This document shows positions 44,999 to 53,278 of a stretch of DNA of 64,000 nucleotides, piece after piece. Position 1 is the first letter of the stretch. The number at the start of each line of letters is the position of its first letter. The stretch lies in assembly GCF_951801035.1 (NCBI RefSeq), contig NZ_CATOKT010000008.1, one strand, 5' to 3'. Origin of the DNA: Adlercreutzia sp910585575. Lineage in GTDB: Bacteria; Actinomycetota; Coriobacteriia; Coriobacteriales; Eggerthellaceae. The translations under genes and the position numbers were made by a program. The notes below the pieces were generated by a model, which worked only from the letters and a program-made list of their open reading frames with translations, was not told where the DNA came from and did no database searches.

Positions 44999-47747
44999 AG
45001 TTGGCCTCCCCTGCGTCGTAAGCGGCATAACCACCGCCGGTGTACTCGGAGTACTCCGGCAGCCACGGCGTGAACTCTTCGGGCTCCTCCCACACGCCGG
45101 CGGGCTTCTCGGACTTGCTGATCTTCACCGTGAATCCGCGCAGCGTGTAAGAGCCGTACACGTTGTTGTAGGGCGGATCGTTCTTGGTGAGCACGTTGAC
45201 GTTCATGGCTTTCCACGCCTGGCTCGGGTCCTCGGAGTTCAAAAGCTCCGGGTTCCAGAAGCGTTCCTGGGCCACCACGCCGGGCGCGATACCCTCGGTG
45301 ACGAGCACCTTGCCGTGGGTCTCGCCACGACGGGACTCGATCTTCACCCAGTCGCCCTCTTGCACGCCCACTTCAGCGGCCGTCTGCGGGTTCATCCAGC
45401 ACTGGGGCACGGGATAGATCTCGCGCAGCCAGGGGACGTTGCGCAGGGTGCCATGGTGGAACATGGGCACGCGGCCGGAGGTCAGCACGTAGGGGTACTC
45501 GGTATCCGTCAGAGGGCTCTCGGCCGGCTCCTCGTAATGGGGCAGCGGCTCGTAGTCGGCGCTGGCCGCGGGCTGCACGTTGCCGTTGTGGTCGGCACCG
45601 AAGCGACCGCCTGTACGGCCCATAACGGTAAACCCTTCGGCGTAGGGCTCGCACTTCTTCGAGGAGGTGTTGAAGCCCTTCGGCTTGCCCGTCTCCTCAT
45701 CGATGACAGCGAACTGCTCGTAGTTGTTCTGCCACTCGTCCATGGGCATGAACTCGATGGGAGCCTGCTCGCAGAGTTCCTTCCAGGAAAGACCCTTGTG
45801 CAGAACCTTGCGATCGGCCTGGTCGGCCAGCCATGCCTGGAACTCGTCGAGCGTCTTCCAGTAGCCGCCGAAGTTGGGATCCGGGAAGGGATCCTGGAAG
45901 GTAAGCTGACAGTTCTTGTGGCCACGGTCGGCAAGCGCCTTGGCCAGCCAGCCGTAGATCATGTGGTTGTCCACCGACTCGAACAGATGGGTGCAGGGCT
46001 GGCGCACCACGAGCGTGTTCATACGGTAGGCAATGTAGGAGTTCTCAAGCCACTCGGAGGTGGGCAGCAGGATGTCGGCCAGCTCCACCGAGGAAGCCGT
46101 GGGATACATGAAGCAGTGCACGGCCAGCTCGATATTGTCGCGCATGTCTTGAATGAAGCCGGCGGCATTGCCCATCATGATGGGCTTGTTGCCCGAGAAG
46201 TCCACCCAGATCTTCGGACGATAGGGCTTGCCGGTGCGCACGGCCTCCAGAATGGTGGGGATGTGCGAGGCGTGCCAGTGCTCGAGGCCCTTGTGCTCGA
46301 TATAGCCAAGCTTGGCAGCCTGCTGCTCGGCGGGCACGCAGAGCGTGGGCACGAGCTCGTTGAAGCCGTTGTTGTCCCAGGGCTGGGCCACGCCGGCCGG
46401 GCCGCTCGGGCGCTTCTGCACCCAGGAACCGGGACGGTTGATGTTGCCCATGAGAATGTCGAGGATGGCGATGGCCATGGGGCCGTCGGAGGCGGCCACG
46501 TACTGGTCGGTGGGCACGCCCAGGCTGATGCCAGCGGCCGGAGCGCCCTCGGCATAGGTGTTGATGGCGGCCTCAATGCGGTCGGCGTCGAGCCAGCAGA
46601 TCTCGGCGGCCTTCTCCAGAGTGTACTCCTCGCAAGCCTCCCACAGCGCACGGTAAGCGGTGCGGCTCTTCTTGCCCTTCACCTCGAACTCGCCGTCGAG
46701 CACGGGCTCCAGCTTGTCGTCCCAGGGATAGGGCATGGCGGCCGGCTTGTTGGTCTTGGCATCCCACACCACGTAGTCGTCGTGAGAGCCCAGGCCCAGC
46801 TCATCGGCGCGATAGGTGAGCTTGGTCTCCTCGTTGATGAGGTAAGGCAGGTTCGTCCACTTCATGACGAACTCCTCATCGTAGAGCTTGTTGTCCAGAA
46901 TGTAGCGGATCCAGGACAGCGCCAGGGCCACGTCGGTGCCGGGGCGGATGGGCAGCCACACATCGGCCTTGGCGGCGTCGGGCGTCAGGCGCGGGTCGAC
47001 AACCACGGTCTTGCAGCCGCTCTTGCGCAGCTGGGTGAGGGCGCGGCCGCCGGAGGCGACGTTGGACTGGGAAGGATCGGTGCCCCACAGCACGCAGGAC
47101 TTCGAGTTGTTGAAGAAGATCTCGAGCACCGTGGCGTCGGCGATGGAGGTGTCGTTCATGCCGTTGACCACGGGGAAGGCGTTGGCGCGGGGCAGGTAGC
47201 ACTGCGCGCAGCCAGGCTCGAAGAAGTTACCGCCGCCGAAAGCGTTCAGGAAGCGGGGCGGGCACATAATACGGGTGGGGTTGCCGCCACCGCCGCAGCT
47301 CAGCAGCAGCTGCATGGGGTCGTCCTTCTCGTACAGCTCCATCATGGCGTCGGCGATCTGGTCGATAGCCTCTTTCCAGGAGATGCGCTCCCACTGGTTC
47401 TGGCCGCGCTCGCCCACGCGACGCATGGGGTACTTCAGACGGTTGGGATTGTACAGGGCCTGAATGCCGGAGAGGCCCTTGGCGCACATGCGCCCATGGT
47501 TCATGGGATCGCCCGGGTCGCCCTCGATGCGCACTACGCGCCCATTGCGCACAGTGACCATGGCGCCGCAGTCGATAATGCAGGCGCGGCAGGAGGTATG
47601 GATGACAATTTCCTCGTCCTGATCGGCGGCCAAGGCCGGATCAAGCTTGGTGAAGTTGGAGGCGAAGGCTCCCGTGGCGGCGGCGACCGCACCGGTGGCG
47701 GCGGCCGTCTTCAGAAACCCACGACGGCTCATAGTTGCTTTAGCCAT
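44991..47747 (-). CDS. Module 3 molybdopterin oxidoreductase catalytic subunit
   Basis: 918 residues from ATG 47747 (GGAAGGAG upstream; longer in-frame starts lack a site). Tat signal MSRRGFLK (Arg8-Arg9); cluster ligands C53-x2-C56-x3-C60-x27-C88. NFFEPGCAQCYLPR occupies the expected molybdenum-ligand region. It is closely similar to the module 4 enzyme along its whole length, including YRADELGLGSHDxYV, so the two arose from one ancestor. Substrate not readable from sequence. Confidence 0.9.
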   Translation of the reverse strand: MAKATMSRRGFLKTAAATGAVAAATGAFASNFTKLDPALAADQDEEIVIHTSCRACIIDCGAMVTVRNGRVVRIEGDPGDPMNHGRMCAKGLSGIQALYNPNRLKYPMRRVGERGQNQWERISWKEAIDQIADAMMELYEKDDPMQLLLSCGGGGNPTRIMCPPRFLNAFGGGNFFEPGCAQCYLPRANAFPVVNGMNDTSIADATVLEIFFNNSKSCVLWGTDPSQSNVASGGRALTQLRKSGCKTVVVDPRLTPDAAKADVWLPIRPGTDVALALSWIRYILDNKLYDEEFVMKWTNLPYLINEETKLTYRADELGLGSHDDYVVWDAKTNKPAAMPYPWDDKLEPVLDGEFEVKGKKSRTAYRALWEACEEYTLEKAAEICWLDADRIEAAINTYAEGAPAAGISLGVPTDQYVAASDGPMAIAILDILMGNINRPGSWVQKRPSGPAGVAQPWDNNGFNELVPTLCVPAEQQAAKLGYIEHKGLEHWHASHIPTILEAVRTGKPYRPKIWVDFSGNKPIMMGNAAGFIQDMRDNIELAVHCFMYPTASSVELADILLPTSEWLENSYIAYRMNTLVVRQPCTHLFESVDNHMIYGWLAKALADRGHKNCQLTFQDPFPDPNFGGYWKTLDEFQAWLADQADRKVLHKGLSWKELCEQAPIEFMPMDEWQNNYEQFAVIDEETGKPKGFNTSSKKCEPYAEGFTVMGRTGGRFGADHNGNVQPAASADYEPLPHYEEPAESPLTDTEYPYVLTSGRVPMFHHGTLRNVPWLREIYPVPQCWMNPQTAAEVGVQEGDWVKIESRRGETHGKVLVTEGIAPGVVAQERFWNPELLNSEDPSQAWKAMNVNVLTKNDPPYNNVYGSYTLRGFTVKISKSEKPAGVWEEPEEFTPWLPEYSEYTGGGYAAYDAGEANYA

Positions 47748-47806
47748 GCTAGTTCTCCTTCCTTTCCTTCTCTCTATTCCTTGGATCTCTCTTCGAAACG
47801 GTGACG

Positions 47807-48595
47807 CTATCGGGTGTTGGCCAGAACTTCCCTCCCCTCGTCGGTTGCAAGCCAAGTGTTCTTCCACACCAGACCCCCTGCTTTCTCAAGGTTGTCGATG
47901 TAGTAGGCGGGATAAATGCTGATGAGCCCCGTGCGCTCGTCGTGGGGAATGAGCCCCTCGGCGTTCAGGGTGCGGTCGAGCTCCTGCTTGGAGCAACCGC
48001 CCTCCGCGCTGCACAGCTCCAGCACGCGCAGATGCACCGGCGCCGCTTCCTCGTCGCTCTCGATGAGCTTCGCCAGCTGCGTGGTGGGCGCATAGGGGGC
48101 CGCGGTCTCGCGACCCAGATCGGTGGCGCGCACGCCATAGGTAACCTCGGCCTCAACAGGAATGGACTCGTCCTCGACCAAGTCGTCGAAGGTGCCCTCA
48201 TAGGGCTCGCCGTCAACGTAGATGTTCATGGCCAGGAAGTCGTTGTCCACCATGAGGGACACGAAACCGTCGGCGGCGGCAACAAAGGTTTTGGGATAGG
48301 TGTTGTTCTTCAGAAGCTGCACGGCCTCGTCGAAGTCGCGCTCTTCTTCGCAAAACGAAACAAGATCATAGGCGGGCGTCGCATAGGACGGGTTCGCCAC
48401 CAGAATGGGCGACTTCTCCACATTGACCGTGTGACGGGGCTTGTGGCGCTTCATAAGAGCGTAATCGGACGGGCGCAGCGGCTGGGGCTCGAATGCCTCC
48501 GCCACGTTCCGCTGAATAGCATCGCTTTGGCCGGCGCCGCACTGGCAAGCGCTTTGGTCGGTACAACCCGACGAGCACAGAGTAGACTGGTTCAT
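47807..48595 (-). CDS. Module 3 head protein with Cys-rich N-terminus, unknown function
   Basis: 262 residues. Not recognised. The N-terminus CSSGCTDQSACQCGAG could bind a metal. Residues 70-165 match the start of the module 4 head protein (NGEPYEGT / DGEPYEGT followed by an acidic stretch), and the C-terminal domain ends IYPAYYIDNLEKAGGLVWKN, the pattern shared with modules 1, 2 and 4. First gene of its operon, about 110 bases downstream of an inverted-repeat operator candidate. Confidence 0.7.
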   Translation of the reverse strand: MNQSTLCSSGCTDQSACQCGAGQSDAIQRNVAEAFEPQPLRPSDYALMKRHKPRHTVNVEKSPILVANPSYATPAYDLVSFCEEERDFDEAVQLLKNNTYPKTFVAAADGFVSLMVDNDFLAMNIYVDGEPYEGTFDDLVEDESIPVEAEVTYGVRATDLGRETAAPYAPTTQLAKLIESDEEAAPVHLRVLELCSAEGGCSKQELDRTLNAEGLIPHDERTGLISIYPAYYIDNLEKAGGLVWKNTWLATDEGREVLANTR

Positions 48596-48698
48596 GGCTA
48601 CGCGTCTCCCCTCTCTTTAATTCCCCCGGCCGCCTCTTCCACGGCCACTTGACGCTTCGCATTTTCCCGACCGAGAGAGGGTGCAACAAGTTTCAAAT

Positions 48699-48741
48699 CG
48701 CATCATTTCGCGAGGAAGCAATGTTGATGCACTTTGCATCA
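48699..48741. promoter_or_regulatory. LuxR-type operator candidate upstream of module 3 head gene
   Basis: TGATGCA-CTT-TGCATCA (48725-48741) is a 7-bp inverted repeat with a half site CGCATCA at 48699-48705. The layout and flanks (TTCAAATCGCA, TTTTCCCAG) match 40965-41032 upstream of the module 3 napG-like gene. Confidence 0.55.
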
Positions 48742-48854
48742 TTCAGGAGTTTTCCCAGATAGAGAGCGCACTAGTATTATTCACAAGTGAGGATAAAATA
48801 AGAAAAACGAAGGTGGTACGGAAGCGGCAACCCTCTTCCTCGTGCATAGGAAAA

Positions 48855-48876
48855 GCCCCGAGGAAATCCTCGGGGC
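48855..48876 (-). terminator. Terminator hairpin downstream of module 4
   Basis: GCCCCGAGGA and TCCTCGGGGC with a 2-nt loop centre; the minus strand continues TTTTCC. Second of two stops for the module 4 transcript. Confidence 0.75.
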
Positions 48877-48937
48877 GCACCACAGACAAACACTCTAGCC
48901 CTTCGATGCAGGCGATCATTCACCGCTCGTTCCCAGC

Positions 48938-49006
48938 TCCTCGAAAAACACGATCGAACTTCCTCGAAAATCACGGTTGGAATTCCTCGAAAAACACGGT
49001 TGGCCG
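48938..49006. repeat. 23-bp tandem repeat, three copies
   Basis: Copies start at 48938, 48961 and 48984, each beginning TCCTCGAAAA(A/T)CACG. Non-coding, between two terminators. Confidence 0.8.
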
Positions 49007-49030
49007 CTTTGCTCGTCGTGCAAAGCGGCC
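49002..49030 (-). terminator. Terminator of the module 4 napGH genes
   Basis: GGCCGCTTTG pairs with CAAAGCGGCC (10 bp, 9-nt loop), 59 bases after the NapH-like stop codon. On the minus strand it is followed by AACCGTGTTTTTCG. Confidence 0.75.
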
Positions 49031-49088
49031 ACAAAACGCATAGATTCGAAGTAATCGCCAGCTCTTAGACCCACTGGCCGCTTCCGCG

Positions 49089-50096
49089 CTACCCTGCCAC
49101 TGGTTCCTCAGCCGTAGGCGCAACAGCGGGATGCTCTTCACCCTGCGCCTTAAGCGCGAAGGTGATGGATCCTGTGGGGCAGGCTTTGGCGCACTCCCCG
49201 CAGCGAGTGCAGTCTCCCAGCTGAATGGCTCCGTCAGCATCGTGCATATCGATGCGCTCGGAGCACACCGCCGTGCAGGCGGTGCAAGGGGTGCCGTCGG
49301 CGCGCAGGCAGGTGGCCTCGTTGATGCGCGGACGCCCGAACCGGGCGAACTGGCCGAACAAGTTGAGCAGCCCGGCGATAGGGCACAGGTTCATGCACCA
49401 CTTGCGGTAGAGCACCAACTCCACCAACAGGGCGGCAGGAAACACCAGCACCGAGAACGTCATCTGCTTGTCCACGATAAGATGCCAGAGCGACCCCACG
49501 GTGCCGAAGGTGAGCCCGATGGGGCATACCAGGCAAAACAGCGGGAAACCGGCGATGAGCGCCGCCACCAGCACGGCCACCAGCGTCCATGTGCGCGGAT
49601 CGCGGCCGGCATGGGACAGGCGGTCTCGCCACAGCGAGCGCGCAGCCGTCTTCGCCGCACAACCCTGGGGCTTGCCGCCATTGCCAGCGCCCTCGTCCTC
49701 GGTCGCCAGGGCGTTCGTGGGGTGCCCCGCCGCACAGGCGTTGGGGCCCTCCCCCGACCCGAGCCCCTCGAATTTCGGCTCGCGCTTGAAGAAGCGGCGA
49801 ATGACCGGCGCCGGGCAGCCCCACGCGCACCAGGAGCGACCCAGCAGCAGCGCGCCCACCGCCACAACCGCAAACGAAATAAGCGTCACGGGGATAAGCG
49901 CCTTGCTGGCCAGCAACGCCTCGAGACCTCCCAAGGGGCACAACAGGAAAAACTCGCCGATGCCAAAGGAGGAGGGGGTGCCAAGACCCGAATCGAAGGC
50001 AAGCGAGACGATGACCGCAACGAACACCGCCAGAAGCGTCACCGTGCGGGCCCGTCGGATGGCGCGCCCCTGCTGGGGACCTTTCTCGGGGTTCAT
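49089..50096 (-). CDS. Module 4 NapH-like polytopic iron-sulphur protein
   Basis: 335 residues, about five membrane helices, CxxxCP motifs (CAWGCP, CLVCP, CMNLCP) and C-terminal clusters CTACTAVC and CTRCGECAKACP. It overlaps the NapG-like stop codon by four bases, so translation is coupled. The cytoplasmic loop is Gly/Ala-rich with two Cys and no His-rich stretch. The first C-terminal cluster group lacks the usual CP (CSERIDMHD), a mild departure. Confidence 0.9.
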   Translation of the reverse strand: MNPEKGPQQGRAIRRARTVTLLAVFVAVIVSLAFDSGLGTPSSFGIGEFFLLCPLGGLEALLASKALIPVTLISFAVVAVGALLLGRSWCAWGCPAPVIRRFFKREPKFEGLGSGEGPNACAAGHPTNALATEDEGAGNGGKPQGCAAKTAARSLWRDRLSHAGRDPRTWTLVAVLVAALIAGFPLFCLVCPIGLTFGTVGSLWHLIVDKQMTFSVLVFPAALLVELVLYRKWCMNLCPIAGLLNLFGQFARFGRPRINEATCLRADGTPCTACTAVCSERIDMHDADGAIQLGDCTRCGECAKACPTGSITFALKAQGEEHPAVAPTAEEPVAG

Positions 50097-50716
50097 GAGG
50101 CACTCCTTTCGGCGTACTGTTTCGTAGTCAGTACGTTAATGCCGCGCTGGCTGCCCCCGGAAAACGAGGTCAGCACGTTGGCGGGACAAATTTTCACGCA
50201 CTCGCCGCAGCCGTTGCACTTCTCAGCCTCCACGACGGGACGACGCCCCTCGTCGAAGGAGAGCGCCTCGTAGGGACAGGCGTCAACGCATACGCCGCAG
50301 GTACCCGCCTGATCGAAGGCCACGCAGCGATCGGGCTCAACCACGGCCACGCCAATGCGCCCCAGCACCGGCTGATAGGGGTCGACTGTCCCAATGGCGG
50401 CCGTCGGGCATACCTTGCGGCACTCGTCGCAGAAGGTGCAGCTGTCGGCGGCAAACGTCACGAAGGGCGTGCGCACGGCCCATACGCCCTGCTCCACGGT
50501 AAGGGGCGCCAGCACATCGGTGGGACACACGGAAATACAGCGCTCGCAGCGAATGCAGCGAGCCATGAACTCGTCCTCGGGCAGCGATCCCGGCGGTCGC
50601 AGCACGTCGGCCTGGGCCGCCAGAGGGAGTGCCGCCGCGCCGCAGAGGACGCCCGCCGCCACAGCCGCCCCACCGATCAGCAGAGTGCGGCGCTCTATGC
50701 CTCGGCTCTTCGCCAT
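50093..50716 (-). CDS. Module 4 NapG-like ferredoxin, Tat-exported
   Basis: 207 residues if ATG 50716 is used; the adjacent ATG 50719 is only one base from GGGGAGG, so the second is preferred. The signal IERRTLLIGGAA has the Tat arginines. Four Cys groups: CIRCERCISVCP, CTFCDECRKVCP, C-x8-CGVCVDACP and CNGCGECVKICP. Follows the torD-like gene closely and precedes NapH. Confidence 0.85.
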   Translation of the reverse strand: MAKSRGIERRTLLIGGAAVAAGVLCGAAALPLAAQADVLRPPGSLPEDEFMARCIRCERCISVCPTDVLAPLTVEQGVWAVRTPFVTFAADSCTFCDECRKVCPTAAIGTVDPYQPVLGRIGVAVVEPDRCVAFDQAGTCGVCVDACPYEALSFDEGRRPVVEAEKCNGCGECVKICPANVLTSFSGGSQRGINVLTTKQYAERSAS

Positions 50717-50726
50717 CATGCCTCCC

Positions 50727-51419
50727 CTACGCCGCCTGCTCGCCCGTAAGCTCATCCGCCAATTCCGTCAGCGTCTCGCGGCACGTTTCGGCCGTTCCCT
50801 GAGCCACCAGCAGCATGCCCGGATAGAAGGCCAGCTTCGCAAAGCCGCGGGCAGCCGTAGTCAGCGCCGGCAACCAGTTCAGGATATGGGTCTCGATAAA
50901 GTCAACCTGACGGGCGAAGTTCGCGCGCAGACCCACCGCATCCCCCGCCTCGGCCAAAACAGCAGCGCGGTCGTTCAGGTGGGCCAGGTACTCCAGCTCG
51001 AAAGCGAGATGGTCCTCCGGCTCGTGAAGCGCCGGATTCACCTTAAAGCCGTCGCGGGCGAAGCGTCGCACCACGTCATCGCGCGAAGCCTGCATCATGA
51101 TGCGCTCGGGGCTCGTGAATACCGACTCGTAGGGAATGGCCGTCTTGTCGCTTTTCACATACACGCCGGCAGCCAAAAAGATGCGGGCGTATTCGCAGGC
51201 CAACTGCGTACGTCGATCGGACGCCGAGAAATTGAAGTAGCGGCGAATAAGGCGATAGCCCTCGTCCAGGTGCTCGTTGCCCGTTTCCGTGGGAAACTCA
51301 ATGGCTGCCACCGCCTCAATAGTAGCGGCATCCAGCTCCTTGAACACCATATGGGACAGGAAGCGATAGGTTTCGGCGCTGTCCTTCACGTAATCGATGA
51401 TTTCCTGATCCAGGGCCAT
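50727..51419 (-). CDS. Module 4 TorD-type molybdoenzyme chaperone
   Basis: 230 residues from ATG 51419 (AGGAGG eight bases upstream; an in-frame GTG overlaps that site). TorD/DmsD family with signature EPEDHLAFELEYLAHLNDR. It is 414 bases downstream of the anchor gene, with a repeat-rich gap between them, unlike the other modules. Confidence 0.9.
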   Translation of the reverse strand: MALDQEIIDYVKDSAETYRFLSHMVFKELDAATIEAVAAIEFPTETGNEHLDEGYRLIRRYFNFSASDRRTQLACEYARIFLAAGVYVKSDKTAIPYESVFTSPERIMMQASRDDVVRRFARDGFKVNPALHEPEDHLAFELEYLAHLNDRAAVLAEAGDAVGLRANFARQVDFIETHILNWLPALTTAARGFAKLAFYPGMLLVAQGTAETCRETLTELADELTGEQAA

Positions 51420-51833
51420 AACGCCCACCTCCTCATAAGAATTATTGGCAATACTTCAAGTACGGTAGAGCAGCTTCGAAACACGGGGTGGTGCTCACCA
51501 ACCGCGTCAAAGCAGCTTTGAGGGTTCGGGTGGTGCTCATAAAGCGAGTTCCGCAGCGAACGAAACAGTCCAGTGGACTGTTTCGCCGAGCGAGGACTGT
51601 CTGAGCGACTGAGCGCTTCCCGAGCCCTCAAAGCGGAGGGAAGCGAAATGTCCTGTCGGCATCCCCCAAAGCGAGGGCTGTCTGAGCGACTGAGCACTAC
51701 CCCGTGGTTCGAAGCGGAGGGATGGGTAACCGAACAAGCTACCCGAGCCCTCAAGGCGGAGGGAGCCGAAAATCAATCAGCTTCCTTCGAAAGAGGGATG
51801 GGGCAGCCAATCATCCGCCCCATCCCAGAAGAA
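51420..51833. repeat. Repeat-rich intergenic segment in module 4
   Basis: 414 bases without a convincing gene. CGAAACAGTCCA-G-TGGACTGTTTCG (51561-51585) is a 12-bp palindrome. CGAGGACTGTCTGAGCGACT-type units occur at 51591-51614 and 51672-51695, 81 bases apart, and CCGAGCCCTCAA(A/G)GCGGAGGG-type units at about 51620 and 51742. The pattern resembles a REP-like intergenic element. An ORF of 122 codons across it is made of these repeats and has no ribosome site. Confidence 0.7.
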
Positions 51834-52646
51834 CTATTCAAGCGGCATAAGGAAGAAGTCCAGCAGCGGCGTGCCCACGAGCCACATAGCCACACGCAGA
51901 GCGATAGCGGCAATGCAAGCACCGGCCGTAGCCACCACGCCCAAAGCCAAACCGAGCTCCGGCTTTTTCCAGGCCACGGCGCCGCAGGCCAGCGCCACCA
52001 CGGCCGCAATCACCAGGGCTACCGTCCACGGCATAGCCATGGCAACCACTACCTCGCCGGCGCCCAGCAGAAACACCGCCGATACCACCAGACCGCAGAT
52101 GCTACCAATAAGGGCCAGCAGGCCGGCCAGGCTCACCGAGGCAGCCTCGCGCTTCTGCGCCGCCTTCATGAGCAGGTTCACCGCCGTGCCCAAACCGGCT
52201 GCCGTCAGTCCGTAGGCGGCCGGCAGCGCCGGGGTGCACCAAACGGCGCGAGCGTCCATCATGTAGGAGGCACCGCAGGCAAAGGTGAAGATGACACCCA
52301 CCACCGCCGCGGCCAGGCCAACGCCGGTAAGGATGCCCTTGGAAGAGCCGCGCACCAGCAAAATGAAGTAGATGGCGATGAGCGCGCAGGTCACGCCAAT
52401 CATGGCAGCCTCGACGAAGATGCCGGAGGTGGGATGGTTCAGCGCCTCAAGAATGCGATCGACATGCTTCAGGTGCGTCACCGACAGGCAGCCGCCCACG
52501 GCCAGCAGCACGAAGGCCACAATGGACTCGACCTTCGTCGGCAGCTCGTCCTTCTTCGCCAGCGCCTCGATCATCGAGGAGGCGAACAGCCATGCTCCCG
52601 CGCCGCTTACCACGGTGAAGAGCACGAGGGACCATTGGATTTCCAT
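51834..52646 (-). CDS. Module 4 DmsC-like membrane anchor
   Basis: 270 residues, about eight membrane helices, start MEIQWSLVLFTVVSGAGAW and VGGCLSVTHLKHVDR block. DmsC family. Its ATG overlaps the ferredoxin gene stop codon by one base. Confidence 0.9.
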   Translation of the reverse strand: MEIQWSLVLFTVVSGAGAWLFASSMIEALAKKDELPTKVESIVAFVLLAVGGCLSVTHLKHVDRILEALNHPTSGIFVEAAMIGVTCALIAIYFILLVRGSSKGILTGVGLAAAVVGVIFTFACGASYMMDARAVWCTPALPAAYGLTAAGLGTAVNLLMKAAQKREAASVSLAGLLALIGSICGLVVSAVFLLGAGEVVVAMAMPWTVALVIAAVVALACGAVAWKKPELGLALGVVATAGACIAAIALRVAMWLVGTPLLDFFLMPLE

Positions 52647-53278
52647 TAGTCGACACTCCCCTCGGTCGTCACGTACTTGCTGGTCTGCTGCGTCAGGTCA
52701 TCCACGCGCCACTCGCCGAAGCGGGAGGAGAGGATGTAGGACGTCAGCGGGTGATTGCCCACATCGGGCAGCTTGTGCACGGCATCGGCATCGGCCGCGG
52801 CCAAAGCCTTGGAGGCATCGGAGTTCGGGTCGTCCAAGTCGCCGTAGTAGCGGGCCGTGCCACAGCAGTTCTTCACACAGGCCGGCTTCTCGCCAGCGGC
52901 GGTCAGGTGGTTGCACAGGGTGCACTTCTCCACCACCTGCTGCTCCTCGTTCCAGCTGCGCACGCCGTAGGGGCAGGCCATCATGCAGTACTTGCAGCCG
53001 ATGCACTTCTCCTTGTTCACCAGCACCATGCCGGTCTGCTCGTCGCGGTAGGACGCGCCGGTGGGGCACACATGGGTGCAGGGAGACTCCTCGCACTGCT
53101 GGCACATAGTGGGCAGCCAGTAGGTGGACACGTGGGGGAACTCGCCGAAGGGCTCCACCTGCACCACCTTGTTCCAGCGCTCGCCGAGCGCCACGTCGTT
53201 CTCAAGCTTGCAGGCCACCTCGCAGCTCCAGCAGCCGATGCAGCGGTCGAGGTTGACTACGATACAATTACGCGCCAT
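52646..53278 (-). CDS. Module 4 DmsB-like four-cluster ferredoxin subunit
   Basis: 210 residues from ATG 53278, chosen by homology with the module 1 copy (MARNC start); an in-frame ATG three codons upstream lies too close to AGGAGG. It overlaps the catalytic gene by 11 bases. Cys groups CIGCWSCEVAC, CQQCEESPCTHVCP, CIGCKYCMMACP and CTLC/CVKNCC bind four [4Fe-4S] clusters. The C-terminus is about 15 residues longer than in the other copies. Confidence 0.9.
   Translation of the reverse strand: MARNCIVVNLDRCIGCWSCEVACKLENDVALGERWNKVVQVEPFGEFPHVSTYWLPTMCQQCEESPCTHVCPTGASYRDEQTGMVLVNKEKCIGCKYCMMACPYGVRSWNEEQQVVEKCTLCNHLTAAGEKPACVKNCCGTARYYGDLDDPNSDASKALAAADADAVHKLPDVGNHPLTSYILSSRFGEWRVDDLTQQTSKYVTTEGSVD

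Larger units (their letters stand above)
48596..49088. other. Promoter and terminator region between modules 3 and 4
   Basis: 493 bases without a gene. The left part (48690-48762) holds the module 3 operator candidate, the middle a strong terminator, and the right part a 23-bp tandem repeat and a second terminator of module 4. No small ORF with a ribosome site was seen. Confidence 0.6.

Noticed and set aside
48938..49006. Possible CRISPR-like array (three 23-bp repeats)
   Set aside because: Copies are directly adjacent with no spacers and no cas genes are present; it is a simple tandem repeat.
51386..51754. 122-codon open frame on the minus strand
   Set aside because: Built from the intergenic repeat units and overlapping the torD-like start; no ribosome site.
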